Positions 8,650 to 17,326 of a DNA stretch of 21,875 nucleotides are shown in pieces. Position numbers and translations under genes: made by a program. How positions within the stretch are numbered: the stretch's first letter is position 1; each line of letters begins with the position of its first letter. Source of the stretch: Thermoanaerobaculia bacterium (lineage in GTDB: Bacteria; Acidobacteriota; Thermoanaerobaculia; Multivoradales; UBA5704); assembly GCA_025937035.1 (NCBI GenBank), contig JAICSG010000005.1:1-21875 (forward strand), in the 5' to 3' direction. The notes under the pieces were generated by a model, which did not search any database, was not told the DNA's origin, and saw only the letters and a program-made list of their open reading frames with translations.

Positions 8650-9300
8650 TTAGGACCCGACCTCGATAACCTCGGCCTCCGCCACCACGAACACCCGGTC
8701 CCCTCGCCGCGGCCGCACCGTGGCGCCGCCGGTGAAGTCGCCGAAGGCCGGGAGGAGGCCGATCCGCTCTCCGAAAAGGAAACAGGGGAGCTTCTCCCGC
8801 TGTCCTCCCGGCCCTGAAAGAGAGACGGCCGGGTGGATGTGCCCCGCCAGCACATACCCGGCTTCCTCCTCTTCGGGGTGATGGCGGAAGGCGAACGGCC
8901 CCTCGATCCAGGGCTCGTCGTGACAGGCGAAGCCCCATTCGCAGGGCGGATCACCCGCTCCCCGATCGTGATTGCCGCGCACCAGGACGACCTCCAGATC
9001 CTGGTGGCGCTCGCGCCAGGCCGCGATGGCGGCGAGGGTGCGGGCTGCCCGGCCGGCGCGGGCGTGGAAGAAGTCCCCGAGGAGGAGCAGACGGCGGGCG
9101 GCGGTGCGATCGAGGGCCGCGGAGAGGCGGGTGAGGGTCTCGGTCGTGGTGCCGCCGGGGAGGGGGAGGCCGGCGGCCCGGAACGACGCGGCCTTGCCGA
9201 GATGGGCGTCGGCCACGACGAGGGTGCCGGTCCGTTCCCAGAGCAGGGCGCGCTCGGGGAGGAGGAGAAGGCTCTCGCCCTGGAGGTCGATCCGGATCAT
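8650..9300 (-). CDS. pdeM: Ligase-associated DNA damage response endonuclease PdeM (metallophosphatase)
   Basis: A 216-residue calcineurin-like metallophosphatase. Metal-binding motifs are in order: Asp31-x-His33 (VADAHLGK), Asp76 (LLLGDFFHAR), Asn110-His111 (RGNHDRG), a His pair at 140-141 and His154-x-His156 (LAGHIHPA). The C-terminal GLLPAFGDFTGG matches the PdeM family. PdeM is normally encoded with an ATP-dependent DNA ligase, an MBL-fold exonuclease and an Lhr-type helicase as a four-gene DNA repair set. Here the helicase is directly upstream and overlaps by 4 bp (ATGA), but no ligase or exonuclease gene is in the window. The protein is cytoplasmic, and residue count and motifs are those of an intact enzyme. 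Confidence 0.93.
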   Translation of the reverse strand: MIRIDLQGESLLLLPERALLWERTGTLVVADAHLGKAASFRAAGLPLPGGTTTETLTRLSAALDRTAARRLLLLGDFFHARAGRAARTLAAIAAWRERHQDLEVVLVRGNHDRGAGDPPCEWGFACHDEPWIEGPFAFRHHPEEEEAGYVLAGHIHPAVSLSGPGGQREKLPCFLFGERIGLLPAFGDFTGGATVRPRRGDRVFVVAEAEVIEVGS

Positions 9301-11768
9301 TTCGAGGCCTCCTTCTCCAGCCGGGCCTGCATGCGGCGGACGCGGTCCGCCAGGCTCTCGGAGCTGAGCTTCTCGCGCATGTGGGCCACCATCAGCGGGA
9401 AGGCCATGGGGCTGGGACGGGCGATCTCCAGCACCGTGATCCGGGATTCCGCCAGGCGGGCCAGGGCGCGGCCCAGGCGGCTCCGTTCGAGCTGCTGCTC
9501 CAGCACCTCCCGGTGGGCCTGATGGAGGAGGAGATTCCCGGGATCGTATTTGGTGAAGACCTCATAGAACAGGCCGCTCGACGCCTGCAGGTGGCGGGCG
9601 GTCTTGCGCCGGCCGGGCAGCCCCTCGAAGAGGAGGCCGGCGATGCGGGCGATGTCGCGGAACTGCCGCTTGGCCATCTCGGCCGCGTTGAGGCTCGCCG
9701 GGATGTCCTCGGCGAGGCCGGTGGGCGCGAGGAGCCCGGCCGCCAGGGCCTCCGCCAGCGGCGCGGGATCGGCCGAGAGGAGCTCGATCCCGTAGTCGTC
9801 CACCGCCAGGGTGAAGGTGATGGGGCGCCGCCGGGCGATCCGCCAGGCCAGAAGCGCCGCCAGACCCTCGTGGACCAGCCGGCCCTCGAAAGGATAAAAG
9901 AAGAGGTGGTGCCCCTCGCGGGATTTCAGGCGCTCGATCAGGAGCTCGTCCGCGGCGGGGATGGCCGACCAGCGCGCCTGCAATTCCAGAATGGGACGCA
10001 TCGCCTCCATCTCCGGCCCGGCGAAGGTCCCGTCCCGCGACTCCTCCAGGAGACGGCGGACGGCGGCGGCCAGCTCGGTCGAGAGGGGCATGCGCCCGCC
10101 CATCCAGCGGGGGACGGCGCTGCTCCGCCCCTTGGCCCGCCGCACCCAGGCCGTCAGGTCGCGGACCTCGGTCAGCTCCAGGGTGCGGCCGGCGAAGATG
10201 AAGCGCTCCCCGGGGCGCAGGCGGGCGATGAACGACTCCTCGACCGTGCCCAGCCGGCCGCCGTTGACGTACTGGACGGTGAGCGCGGCGTCGCTGGTGA
10301 TGGTGCCGATCGAGAGGCGGTGCCGCCGCGCCACGGTCCGGTCCGGCACCGTGTAGAGGCCGTCCCGCTCGACTACCCGGCGGTATTCGGGGTAGGCGGC
10401 GAGCGCCGGGCCGCCGCGGGTGACGAAGTCGAGCGTCCAGTCCCATTCCGCGGGGGTGAGGTCGCGGTAGGCCCAGGCGGTGCGCACCTCCTCGTAGAGC
10501 TCCTGAGCGCGGAAGCCGCCCCCCACGGCGATCGTCACCAGGTGCTGGGCGAGGACGTCGAGAGGCTTCTCGCGGGGCGTCCGCGGCTCGATGCGGCCTG
10601 CCTCCAGGGCGCGGCGGGCGGCGGCCACCTCGACCAGCTCGAAGGCGTTGGTGGGGACGCAGGTCACCCGGCTGGGCGCCCCCGGCCGGTGGCCGCTGCG
10701 GCCGGCCCGCTGCGCCAGGCGGGCGATCCCTTTGGGGCTCCCCACCTGGAGCACGCGGTCCACGGGGGCGAAGTCGACGCCGAGGTCAAGGCTGGAGGTG
10801 CAGACCACGCAGCGGAAGGCGCCGGCGCCGAGGCCCGCCTCCACGAAGTCGCGCACCTTGCGGTCGAGCGAGCCGTGGTGGAGGGCGATCTCCCCCGCCC
10901 AGTCGGGCCGGGCGTCGAGGATCGCCTGGTACCAGATCTCGGTCTGCGAGCGGGTGTTGGTGAAGACGAGGGCCGTCCGCCCCTCCTCGATGGCCGCGAT
11001 CACCTGCGGCAGGAGCTTGAGGCCGAGGTGCCCGGCCCAGGGGAAGCGCTCGACGGTCTCCGGGATCAGCGAATCGACGCGGATCTCCTTGGGCGATTCG
11101 CCGCGGACCAGCCGGCCGGATTGCCTCCCGTCGGGGCCCACGCCGAGCAGGGCCGCCAGAGCGACGTCGAGATTGCCGAGGGTGGCCGAGAGCCCCCAGG
11201 TCCGGAGGTCCGGCCGGAAGCGGCGCAGGCGGGCGAGGGCCAGCTCGGTCTGGGCGCCGCGCTTGTTGCCCAGCAGCTCGTGCCACTCGTCCACCACCAC
11301 CAAGCGGAGGTCGGCGAAGAGGTGGCGGGCGTCCGGGCGGGAGAGGAGGAGAGAGAGGCTCTCAGGGGTGGTGACGAGGGCGGTCGGCAGCTTCTCGCGC
11401 TGGCGCTCGCGCACGGTGGCAGAGGTGTCGCCGGTCCGCCGCTCCAGGGTCCAGGGGATGCCGAGCCCCGCGAGAGGCGCCCGGAGGGCGGCCTCGGTGT
11501 CGGCGGCGAGGGCGCGCAGCGGGGTCAGCCAGAGGACGCGGAGAGGGGGCGCGGCGGCCCGCCGCCGGGGGCGGAGGTCCGGCTCGTGGGTCTCCATCCA
11601 TTCGAGGAGGGGGCCTAACCAGGCGGCGTAGGTCTTGCCGGTGCCGGTGCCGGCGTGGATCAGGCCGCTCTCGCCGGCGCGATAGGCCTCCCAGGCCTCG
11701 CGCTGGAAGGGGAAAGGGCTCCACCCACGGCTGCCGAGCCAGGCTTCGAGGCGGGCGATCGCGGTCAA
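9297..11768 (-). CDS. Lhr-family ligase-associated DNA damage response DEXH-box helicase
   Basis: An 823-residue superfamily 2 helicase of the Lhr core type. Visible motifs are Walker A at 39-46 (AGTGTGKT, Lys45), DEWH box at 160-163, SAT at 194-196, VFTNTRSQ near 268-275 and motif [11 protein letters not shown] at 353-361. A winged-helix and beta-rich Lhr C-terminal part follows to the end. The open frame extends about 44 codons further upstream, but that extension lies inside dut and looks like shadow sequence. Homology begins at [18 protein letters not shown], so I place the start at TTG 11768, which overlaps the dut stop in a TTGA arrangement. No strong Shine-Dalgarno sequence is seen, consistent with translational coupling to dut. 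The gene is the helicase member of the PdeM/ligase/exonuclease repair set and overlaps pdeM by 4 bp. Confidence 0.92.
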   Translation of the reverse strand: MTAIARLEAWLGSRGWSPFPFQREAWEAYRAGESGLIHAGTGTGKTYAAWLGPLLEWMETHEPDLRPRRRAAAPPLRVLWLTPLRALAADTEAALRAPLAGLGIPWTLERRTGDTSATVRERQREKLPTALVTTPESLSLLLSRPDARHLFADLRLVVVDEWHELLGNKRGAQTELALARLRRFRPDLRTWGLSATLGNLDVALAALLGVGPDGRQSGRLVRGESPKEIRVDSLIPETVERFPWAGHLGLKLLPQVIAAIEEGRTALVFTNTRSQTEIWYQAILDARPDWAGEIALHHGSLDRKVRDFVEAGLGAGAFRCVVCTSSLDLGVDFAPVDRVLQVGSPKGIARLAQRAGRSGHRPGAPSRVTCVPTNAFELVEVAAARRALEAGRIEPRTPREKPLDVLAQHLVTIAVGGGFRAQELYEEVRTAWAYRDLTPAEWDWTLDFVTRGGPALAAYPEYRRVVERDGLYTVPDRTVARRHRLSIGTITSDAALTVQYVNGGRLGTVEESFIARLRPGERFIFAGRTLELTEVRDLTAWVRRAKGRSSAVPRWMGGRMPLSTELAAAVRRLLEESRDGTFAGPEMEAMRPILELQARWSAIPAADELLIERLKSREGHHLFFYPFEGRLVHEGLAALLAWRIARRRPITFTLAVDDYGIELLSADPAPLAEALAAGLLAPTGLAEDIPASLNAAEMAKRQFRDIARIAGLLFEGLPGRRKTARHLQASSGLFYEVFTKYDPGNLLLHQAHREVLEQQLERSRLGRALARLAESRITVLEIARPSPMAFPLMVAHMREKLSSESLADRVRRMQARLEKEASK

Positions 11769-12208
11769 TCCGTGCCCGTCGAGCCGAACCCGCCGTCCCC
11801 CCGGTGGCTGTCCTCCAGGGCGTCCGCCTCCTCCCACTCGACCGGCTCGGCGCGGGAGATCACGAGCTGGGCGATGCGGTCCCCGCGCTTCAGGGTACAC
11901 GGGGCGTCGCCGAGGTTGATCAGGATCACCCCCACCTCGCCGCGGTAGTCGCTGTCGATCGTGCCGGGGGCGTTGACCAGGCTCAGGCCGTGGCGCAGGG
12001 CGAGGCCGCTCCGGGGGCGGACCTGCCCCTCCCAGCCGGGGGGGATCTCCAGCACGACGCCCGTGGGGACCAGCAGCCGCTCGCCGGGGCGCAGCACCAG
12101 CTCGCCATCGACGGCGGCGCGGAGGTCGAACCCGGCGCTGCCGGGCGAGGCGTGAGCGGGGAGGGGGAGGTCGCGCGCGGCGGGGAGCCGGCGGATGCGC
12201 ACCTTCAT
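11765..12208 (-). CDS. dut: dUTP diphosphatase (dUTPase)
   Basis: A 147-residue trimeric-type dUTPase, which hydrolyses dUTP to dUMP and pyrophosphate and keeps uracil out of DNA. All five family motifs are present: I AGFDLRA (25-31), II RPRSGLA (64-70), [16 protein letters not shown] (79-91, catalytic Asp85), IV RIAQLVI (111-117) and [11 protein letters not shown] (136-145). ATG 12208 overlaps the upstream pseudopilin stop by 4 bp (ATGA), so it is probably translated by coupling, and it overlaps the helicase start at its own end. The long in-frame extension upstream lies inside the pseudopilin gene and is not credible. Confidence 0.96.
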   Translation of the reverse strand: MKVRIRRLPAARDLPLPAHASPGSAGFDLRAAVDGELVLRPGERLLVPTGVVLEIPPGWEGQVRPRSGLALRHGLSLVNAPGTIDSDYRGEVGVILINLGDAPCTLKRGDRIAQLVISRAEPVEWEEADALEDSHRGDGGFGSTGTD

Positions 12209-13032
12209 TGCGTCTGCTGCGGCGGTTTCCGGCCCGGGACGGGCCGGGGGGTGCGGCCGCCTCCCGGGTTGAGCCCGGGCTGAGAGCCGTCGGGCAGAGT
12301 GCCGTTCTGGGGCTGGAACTGCTGGTCGACGAGATACATGGGGCGCCCGAGCCAGCGGGTGGAGAAGCTGGTGAGGAGCCCCCCCTGGCCCGGATCGCCG
12401 ATCCCGGGGAGGCCGTTGGCCGGTCTGCGCTGGCCGCCGCTGGGAATGAGGTCGTAGGTGAACCGCCACTCGTCGTAGCGCTGGTGGCCGTAGAAGACCA
12501 GATGGGACTGCTTCGGGCTCTTGCTGTAGACGCCGATGATCGGCCCGATGGCGACCTCGTCCCCCTGCTTGGGCGTATTCAGCCCGTTATCGTCCCGGCC
12601 GTCGTTGGGCTGGCCTTCCGGATTCTGCGGATCCACGGGACGGGGCTGCTGCGGCCCCTCCGGATTCTGCGGATTCAGCGGGGCGCCCTGGCCCTGGAAG
12701 ATCAGCCCCCACTTGCCGTTCTTGGTCATGGGGTCCTTCCAGAGCTGGCGGATGCAGCGGGGCTTGACCTCGACCAGCTCGTCCAGCTTGTTGGGAAGGC
12801 GCTGAAAGCGGATCTTGAAGATGCGGATCGCCTCGGCGTACTGGAACCCCCGGAAGATCAGCTCCTCTTCCTTCTCGCGCTGGATCTCCGTGCTCATCAG
12901 CGGCATCATGGCGGCCACCATGATGTTGAGCACGGTGAGCGCGACGATCAGCATCACCATGTTGTAGCCCGCCTCCCCTCCGCGCGAGCGGGCGCGGAGC
13001 GAGGAGAGGGCCTGGCGGAGACGGAGAAGCAT
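12205..13032 (-). CDS. Atypical pseudopilin lacking Glu at +5, with Pro/Asn-rich insertion
   Basis: A 275-residue protein of the type II secretion/type IV pilin class. ATG 13032 overlaps the upstream gene's stop by 1 nt (TGATG) and has AAGGA 6-7 nt upstream. A long basic leader (1-22) ends in Gly22, the likely prepilin peptidase site, followed by [20 protein letters not shown]. Position +5 is Met27 instead of the usual Glu. The globular part keeps the core seen in its two neighbours ([20 protein letters not shown]), then has a low-complexity Pro/Asn/Gln/Gly insertion (about 108-150) and a Pro/Arg-rich C-terminus. Missing Glu5 is known for the GspK/PilX-type minor pseudopilin at the pilus tip, which is one possible role. 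The gene is last in the secretion block and overlaps dut. Confidence 0.8.
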   Translation of the reverse strand: MLLRLRQALSSLRARSRGGEAGYNMVMLIVALTVLNIMVAAMMPLMSTEIQREKEEELIFRGFQYAEAIRIFKIRFQRLPNKLDELVEVKPRCIRQLWKDPMTKNGKWGLIFQGQGAPLNPQNPEGPQQPRPVDPQNPEGQPNDGRDDNGLNTPKQGDEVAIGPIIGVYSKSPKQSHLVFYGHQRYDEWRFTYDLIPSGGQRRPANGLPGIGDPGQGGLLTSFSTRWLGRPMYLVDQQFQPQNGTLPDGSQPGLNPGGGRTPRPVPGRKPPQQTQ

Positions 13033-13481
13033 CACCATTCCTTGTAAGGGGTGCCGTCCAGGGATTTGCCCGGCGCTCCGGAGTGGACGTCGACGATCCC
13101 CGGCTTGGCGGGATCGGTCTCGGTCTCCGCCGGCGGATGGTCGGGGTCGATCTCCTCGTAGACCGGAACCCAGGTGTCGGACCGCTTGGTCATCGGATCG
13201 ATCGGCAGCGCCCGCACGTACTTCTCGGAGACCAGGTCGTCCAGGCTGGTGGGGTACTTCCCCTTGTCGCCGTAGTACTGGTCGATCATGTCGCGGATCG
13301 TGTGCAGGTTGTTCTTGAGCACCGACTCCTTGGCACGGATCGGCACGTTCTTGAGCGCGGGCATGGCGATCGTGGCGAGGATGCCGATGATGGCGATCAC
13401 GATGATCAGCTCGAGCAGAGTGAAACCTCTCTGCCGGTTGCGAGCCCTTTTGAGGGGAACAAATTGCATGGGAAGCCTCAT
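13032..13481 (-). CDS. GspG-like major pseudopilin
   Basis: A 149-residue pseudopilin. The prepilin site is RQRG19|FTLLELIIVIAIIGILATIAMP, with Glu24 at +5. The globular part shows the GspG-type layout: long amphipathic helix (KESVLKNNLHTIRDMIDQYYGDKGKYP), SLDDLVSEKYV, then LPIDPMT and a C-terminal GTPYKEW. Proteins of this type are cleaved and methylated by a prepilin peptidase (not in this window) and polymerise into the pseudopilus. ATG 13481 has GAGGAA close upstream; ATG 13469 is an equally possible start. It follows the previous pseudopilin gene by 6 bp and runs into the next with a 1-nt overlap. Confidence 0.9.
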   Translation of the reverse strand: MRLPMQFVPLKRARNRQRGFTLLELIIVIAIIGILATIAMPALKNVPIRAKESVLKNNLHTIRDMIDQYYGDKGKYPTSLDDLVSEKYVRALPIDPMTKRSDTWVPVYEEIDPDHPPAETETDPAKPGIVDVHSGAPGKSLDGTPYKEW

Positions 13482-13487
13482 GTTTCC

Positions 13488-13967
13488 TCACCACTTCCTG
13501 TACGGGACGCCGTTCAGGCCCGCGCCCTTCGAGAGTGAATAGACGTCGTAGACGTTCTCCCCTCCCCAGGAGGTGGAGTCCGGCGTGTCCTGGTAGCTGC
13601 GCAGCCCCCACTCCTGCTTGCCGGTCATGGGATCGACCGGGATGCGGCGCAGGAGCTTGAGCTTCTTGTCCACCTGGCCCACGAGCTGCACCCCCTCGAC
13701 CAGCACGTCCAGCTTCTTGGGATACCCCTCGGTGCCGACGTCCACCGGGATCAGGCCCGCGTCGCTGTAGCGCTTGTACTCGTCGATCGCCATGCGCATC
13801 TCGCGCAGGTCGAGCTTCAGATCCGCCTCCTTCGACCGCTTGGCCGTGAATTTGGCCACCGGCAGCGTCGCCATGGCCAGGACGGTCAGCACAGCGGCCA
13901 CCATGACCAGCTCGGCCAGGGTGAACCCCGCCTCGCGGCGGCGGATCGTGGGGGTGCCTTGGTGCAT
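13488..13967 (-). CDS. GspG-like pseudopilin (second copy)
   Basis: A 159-residue pseudopilin with a short leader and prepilin site REAG14|FTLAELVMVAAVLTVLAMATLP, with Glu19 at +5. The globular part has the same order of elements as the next gene: a helix with REMRMAIDEYKRYSD, YPKKLDVLVEG, IPVDPMTGKQEWGL, and a C-terminal GVPYRKW. It is clearly paralogous to its downstream neighbour but diverged, so the two may be major and minor pseudopilins of one fibre. It lies 24 bp after the secretin stop and 6 bp before the next start. Confidence 0.88.
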   Translation of the reverse strand: MHQGTPTIRRREAGFTLAELVMVAAVLTVLAMATLPVAKFTAKRSKEADLKLDLREMRMAIDEYKRYSDAGLIPVDVGTEGYPKKLDVLVEGVQLVGQVDKKLKLLRRIPVDPMTGKQEWGLRSYQDTPDSTSWGGENVYDVYSLSKGAGLNGVPYRKW

Positions 13968-13991
13968 CGTCTCCTCCAGCCTCCTTACGTC

Positions 13992-16628
13992 TCAACGCCT
14001 CCCGGCGGCGGATGCTTCCCGCTTCGGGGAGGGGGAGGGGGTGGGCCGCGGAGCGGCCCCGGTGACCTCGACCAGGGCCGGGCGGCTGCGCACAGCCATC
14101 GCCCGCAGGGACGGGTCGAGCGCCTTGCCGTCCAGGCCGATCTCGCTCGAGCCGGCTCCCACGGCCCGGAAGGTGACGCGGGCGACCGTGCCCGTCCCCT
14201 TGATCCCGGGCACCTTGCCGAGACGGCTGGCGCCGATCACCAGGTCGCCGGGGCGGCTGGAGTCGGACATCACCCGCGCCTCCCCGGAGCTGCCCAGGAA
14301 GTCGCCGGCCTCGACCTTCTCGACGGCCAGGACCTTGGGGTCGAACAGCAGGGAGAGCGGCAGGTGGGAGACCGGCTGGCCGGCCTCCGCCTGGACGCGC
14401 ACCTCGAAGGTATCCCCCGGGCTCACGGTGAGCTTGGCCGGCGCCAGCCAGAGCCGCACAGCGGCGGCGGTCGAGCTGGCCGCGGTGACCGCAGTGGCCT
14501 TCCCGGCCCCCGCGAGCGAGGCCGCGCGCACCGCGAGCGACGCCGTGCCGGAGGCCGTACCCCCGGAGACCAGGCCGGTGCCGGAGCCGGAGGGCGGCTG
14601 CTCCTCCGGCGGAGGCGGCGGGCCCGGAGGGGGCGTGGGCGTCTGCGGCTGGAAGATGTTGGCCGGCGGCGCCACCGGCACCAGGTTCACCCCACCCGGC
14701 GGCTGCTGCGGCTGGGCGGGCTGCTGGCCGGCGTTCGGCGCCTCGGCTCCGTTCTCGCCGTTCTCACCCGGGCGCAGGCCGCGGGGGAGCCGCTGCAGGC
14801 GGCGGCGGATGGCGTCCTGGATCTCCTCGGGCGTCCCCTCGTTGCTGTCGAAGGGACCCTCGACGTCGGACTCGACGCGCGGGCTGCCGCCGCGGAAGGT
14901 GATGTTCTGCTCGGTGCCGACCCAGATCGGCAGCAGGTCCTCCTGGGTGATCTCGGCGTTGCGCACGATGTGGGGGGTCATGGTCAGGATGACGTCCGTG
15001 CGCGCCCCCTCATGGCGCTTGTCGGAGAACAGGCGGCCGATGAGCGGGATCTCCGAGAGGCCGGGGATGCCGCGGTCGGTGCTGCTCTCGTCGGTGCGGA
15101 GCAGGCCGGCGAGGAAGTTGGTCTCGCCGTCCTTCAGGCGGATCACCGAGTCGATCATGCGGGTGCCGATGATCGGCTGCGACTCGCCGTTGGCCCCCGC
15201 CACGTTGCCGTTGAGGTTCGACACCTCGATCTTCATCTTCAGCGTCACCTCCTGGTTGTGGTGGACGCGGGGCTCGAGCTCGATCTTGATGCCCACGTCC
15301 TGGTACTGGAAGGAGGTGATGGGGATGATCCCCCCGGCGTTGCCGGCGTTCTGGGTGTTGAAGGTGGTCAGCGGGATCGGCACGCGGTCGCCGATCACCA
15401 GGTTGGCCTTCTCCCCCTCGCTGATGCGGAGCTGAGGCTTGGCCAGGAGCTGGGCGTCGGTGTTCTGTTTGACGAAGTTGTAGACGAAGTTGGGCAGCGT
15501 CAGGAACCAGTTGCTCTGGTTGATGAACTGGAGGTCCGAGAGGCGGATGCCCGACGGCGTGGTCGAGGCGCCGCCGGTGGTACCGCCGGTGGTGCCGCCG
15601 CCGGTCGTCGTGGTGCTCGACGGCACGCTGAGCTGCTGGCCGATCGAGTAGCTCGACAGGGCCACCCCGAGGTCGCGCAGCTTCTGGCTGTTGATCTGCA
15701 GCAGCTCGACGTCCACCACCACCTCGGCCTTCGACTTGTCGTTGGCCTCGATGATCCGCTCGGCGACCTTCACCTTGTCGGCGGTGTCGCGCAGGATGAT
15801 GGCGTTGAGCTGCTCGTTGGTGGCGATCTTCCGCGCGTCGATCAGGCTGCGCAGGATCGTCAGCATGTCCTTCACCTCGGCGTTCGAGAGGAAGAACGTC
15901 TGGATGACCAGATCCTCGTAGGTGCGGCGGTTCTGGGGCGTGTCCTGGGCGATGATGATCGAGTGCTCGTCCATCACCTTGTAGAAATGGCCGGCGGCGC
16001 GCATCAGGGTCTCCAGCGCCGCCTGGGCGGTGACGTCCTTGAGGTCGATCGAGATCTCCTGGTCGCGCAGGTTGGGATCGAACAGGACGTTGATCCCGAA
16101 CGCCTGGCCGAGGGCCCGGTAGATCGAGAAGAGCGACACCGGCTGGGGGAACTCCAGCGAGATCGGCTTGTCCGAGCGGGGGTTGAGCACCGGCGGCTGG
16201 GGCCGGGCGCCGCGCGCTTTCTGCTTCATCTGCTCGATGGTCTCGACGCCGTGCCCCTGCTTCTCGGCGACATACTGGCGGTGCACGTGCTCGAGTTGGG
16301 CCTGGGCGTACTGGTTGGTCGGGTCGAGCTGCACGGCCTGCTGATACTCGATCAGGGCGCGCTCGACCACCCCCGCCTTCTCGAACTCCTTCCCCTTCTC
16401 GAAGTGCTGCTGGGAGGCCTTGATCTTGGCGCGCAGGAGGGAGGCCTGGTAGCGGATGTTGCCAGGGTCCGAGTCCACCGCCTTCATGTAGGCCAGCACA
16501 GCTTCATCCCACTTGCCGAGCTGCGAGGCGATCTCGCCCTGCCGGAAGTTGGAGTGGCTGGTGCAGCCGGCGAGGACCCCCAGCACGAGCAGGGGGACCG
16601 ACAACCGAACGGTGAGATCACGCATCAT
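13992..16628 (-). CDS. Outer-membrane secretin lipoprotein with N-terminal TPR and C-terminal cohesin-like domain (GspD/PilQ type)
   Basis: An 878-residue protein. A lipobox LAGC ends at Cys22, predicting lipid attachment. TPR-like helices span about 25-115. An STN/N0 domain (PISLEFPQPVSLFSIYRALGQ...) lies at 155-230, an N1-type ring-forming domain at about 238-300, and the secretin barrel domain at 302-560, including VIGDRVPIPL, GRLFSDK and TDVILTMTPHIV. A Gly/Thr loop (339-360) and a Pro/Gln-rich linker (about 620-685) follow. The last part (about 722-857: LWLAPAKLTVSPGDTFEVRV..., LFDPKVLAVEKVEAGDFL, GTGTVARVTFRAV) has the pattern of a cohesin-like beta-sandwich. The secretin forms the exit gate of the machine. 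ATG 16628 has GGAGGAAA about 8 nt upstream and overlaps the preceding stop by 4 bp. Confidence 0.92.
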   Translation of the reverse strand: MMRDLTVRLSVPLLVLGVLAGCTSHSNFRQGEIASQLGKWDEAVLAYMKAVDSDPGNIRYQASLLRAKIKASQQHFEKGKEFEKAGVVERALIEYQQAVQLDPTNQYAQAQLEHVHRQYVAEKQGHGVETIEQMKQKARGARPQPPVLNPRSDKPISLEFPQPVSLFSIYRALGQAFGINVLFDPNLRDQEISIDLKDVTAQAALETLMRAAGHFYKVMDEHSIIIAQDTPQNRRTYEDLVIQTFFLSNAEVKDMLTILRSLIDARKIATNEQLNAIILRDTADKVKVAERIIEANDKSKAEVVVDVELLQINSQKLRDLGVALSSYSIGQQLSVPSSTTTTGGGTTGGTTGGASTTPSGIRLSDLQFINQSNWFLTLPNFVYNFVKQNTDAQLLAKPQLRISEGEKANLVIGDRVPIPLTTFNTQNAGNAGGIIPITSFQYQDVGIKIELEPRVHHNQEVTLKMKIEVSNLNGNVAGANGESQPIIGTRMIDSVIRLKDGETNFLAGLLRTDESSTDRGIPGLSEIPLIGRLFSDKRHEGARTDVILTMTPHIVRNAEITQEDLLPIWVGTEQNITFRGGSPRVESDVEGPFDSNEGTPEEIQDAIRRRLQRLPRGLRPGENGENGAEAPNAGQQPAQPQQPPGGVNLVPVAPPANIFQPQTPTPPPGPPPPPEEQPPSGSGTGLVSGGTASGTASLAVRAASLAGAGKATAVTAASSTAAAVRLWLAPAKLTVSPGDTFEVRVQAEAGQPVSHLPLSLLFDPKVLAVEKVEAGDFLGSSGEARVMSDSSRPGDLVIGASRLGKVPGIKGTGTVARVTFRAVGAGSSEIGLDGKALDPSLRAMAVRSRPALVEVTGAAPRPTPSPSPKREASAAGRR

Positions 16629-17326
16629 CCAGGATTTCCTCCAGGGTTGCCGCCGGGCTGGCCCGGGCGGCGGGGGGTCACGCCGACACGCTTCGGAGGC
16701 ACGGTCGGGAAGCCCACGAAGCTGATATCCACGGATTCATAGCCGATGTGGGCCACGACGAACTTGTTGTCGATCACTTCACCTTCCTGCTTGTTGATGA
16801 TCTGCTTGCCGTTGGTGAACACGGCGATCTGCTTTTCGGGCGGCCCGAAGCGCCCCAGGTACTGCCAGTTGAGCTCGGGCGGATGGGGCTTCGCCGCCTC
16901 CTCCGCCGCCCGGCGCGCGGCCTCCTCCGCCGCCCGGCGCGCGGCCTCCTCGGCCCGCCGCTGGGCCTCCAGCTCCTCCTTGGTTGGCACGTGCGGCTTC
17001 GGCGGCGGGGGCGGCGGCGGATCGATGTAGTGCCAGGGGTCGCGGCCCGGCGCCGACTCGGCGGGGACGCGGTCGAGGTCCGCCATGCGCAGCACCTCCA
17101 CCGTGTCGCCCGGCTTGGCGCCCTGATGGGTGGCGGCCACGCGGCGGCTCGGCCGCGCCGGCTCGTCCCCCTCGGCGTCGACCGCCGGCCGCTGGGCGGT
17201 GTTGGTCCCGGTCGCCTCGTCGCTCCCGCCGAAGCCCAGCATGGGGCCCACGTAGTGCCAGAGGGCGATCAGCGCCACGAATCCCAGCGCGTAGAGCAGG
17301 TAGCGTTGCCGCGTGTTGCCGTTCAT
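16625..17326 (-). CDS. GspC/PilP-like inner-membrane connector protein
   Basis: A 233-residue bitopic protein with a membrane segment at about 9-26. A Pro-rich region (DPPPPPPPKP, 102-111) and a charged helix of Ala/Glu/Arg repeats (121-146) follow. A small beta domain spans about 154-212 (YLGRFGPPEKQIAVFTNGKQ...GEVIDNKFVVAHIGYESVDISF), which resembles the homology region of GspC and the PilP beta-domain that contact the secretin's N0 domain. It lacks the lipobox expected of PilP, so it is built like GspC. The C-terminus is a Gly/Pro/Asn tail. It sits at the pilP position of a pilMNOP-type order and overlaps both neighbours by 4 bp. The exact family name is uncertain. Confidence 0.75.
   Translation of the reverse strand: MNGNTRQRYLLYALGFVALIALWHYVGPMLGFGGSDEATGTNTAQRPAVDAEGDEPARPSRRVAATHQGAKPGDTVEVLRMADLDRVPAESAPGRDPWHYIDPPPPPPPKPHVPTKEELEAQRRAEEAARRAAEEAARRAAEEAAKPHPPELNWQYLGRFGPPEKQIAVFTNGKQIINKQEGEVIDNKFVVAHIGYESVDISFVGFPTVPPKRVGVTPRRPGQPGGNPGGNPG
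16897..16944. repeat. Exact 24-bp tandem repeat in the GspC/PilP-like gene
   Basis: Two adjacent identical 24-bp units (16897-16920 and 16921-16944) followed by a partial third copy (16945-16951). On the coding strand each unit encodes ARRAAEEA-type residues, so together they build a continuous charged helix spacer between membrane and periplasmic domain. Copy number could change helix length in steps of eight residues. Confidence 0.85.

Noticed and set aside
9381..11618. Plus-strand open frame of 745 codons opposite the helicase gene
   Set aside because: Ala/Gly/Glu/Arg-rich composition and no motifs; the opposite strand has every helicase motif in order.
11769..11900. Upstream extension of the helicase frame
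   Set aside because: It lies within dut, is Arg/Gly/Pro-rich and has no family similarity; the helicase homology starts at TTG 11768.
13959..16742. Very long plus-strand open frame (927 codons) opposite the secretin gene
   Set aside because: Its protein is a Gly/Val/Leu/Asp/Arg-rich shadow of GC-rich codon usage with no domain pattern, while the minus frame encodes a full secretin.
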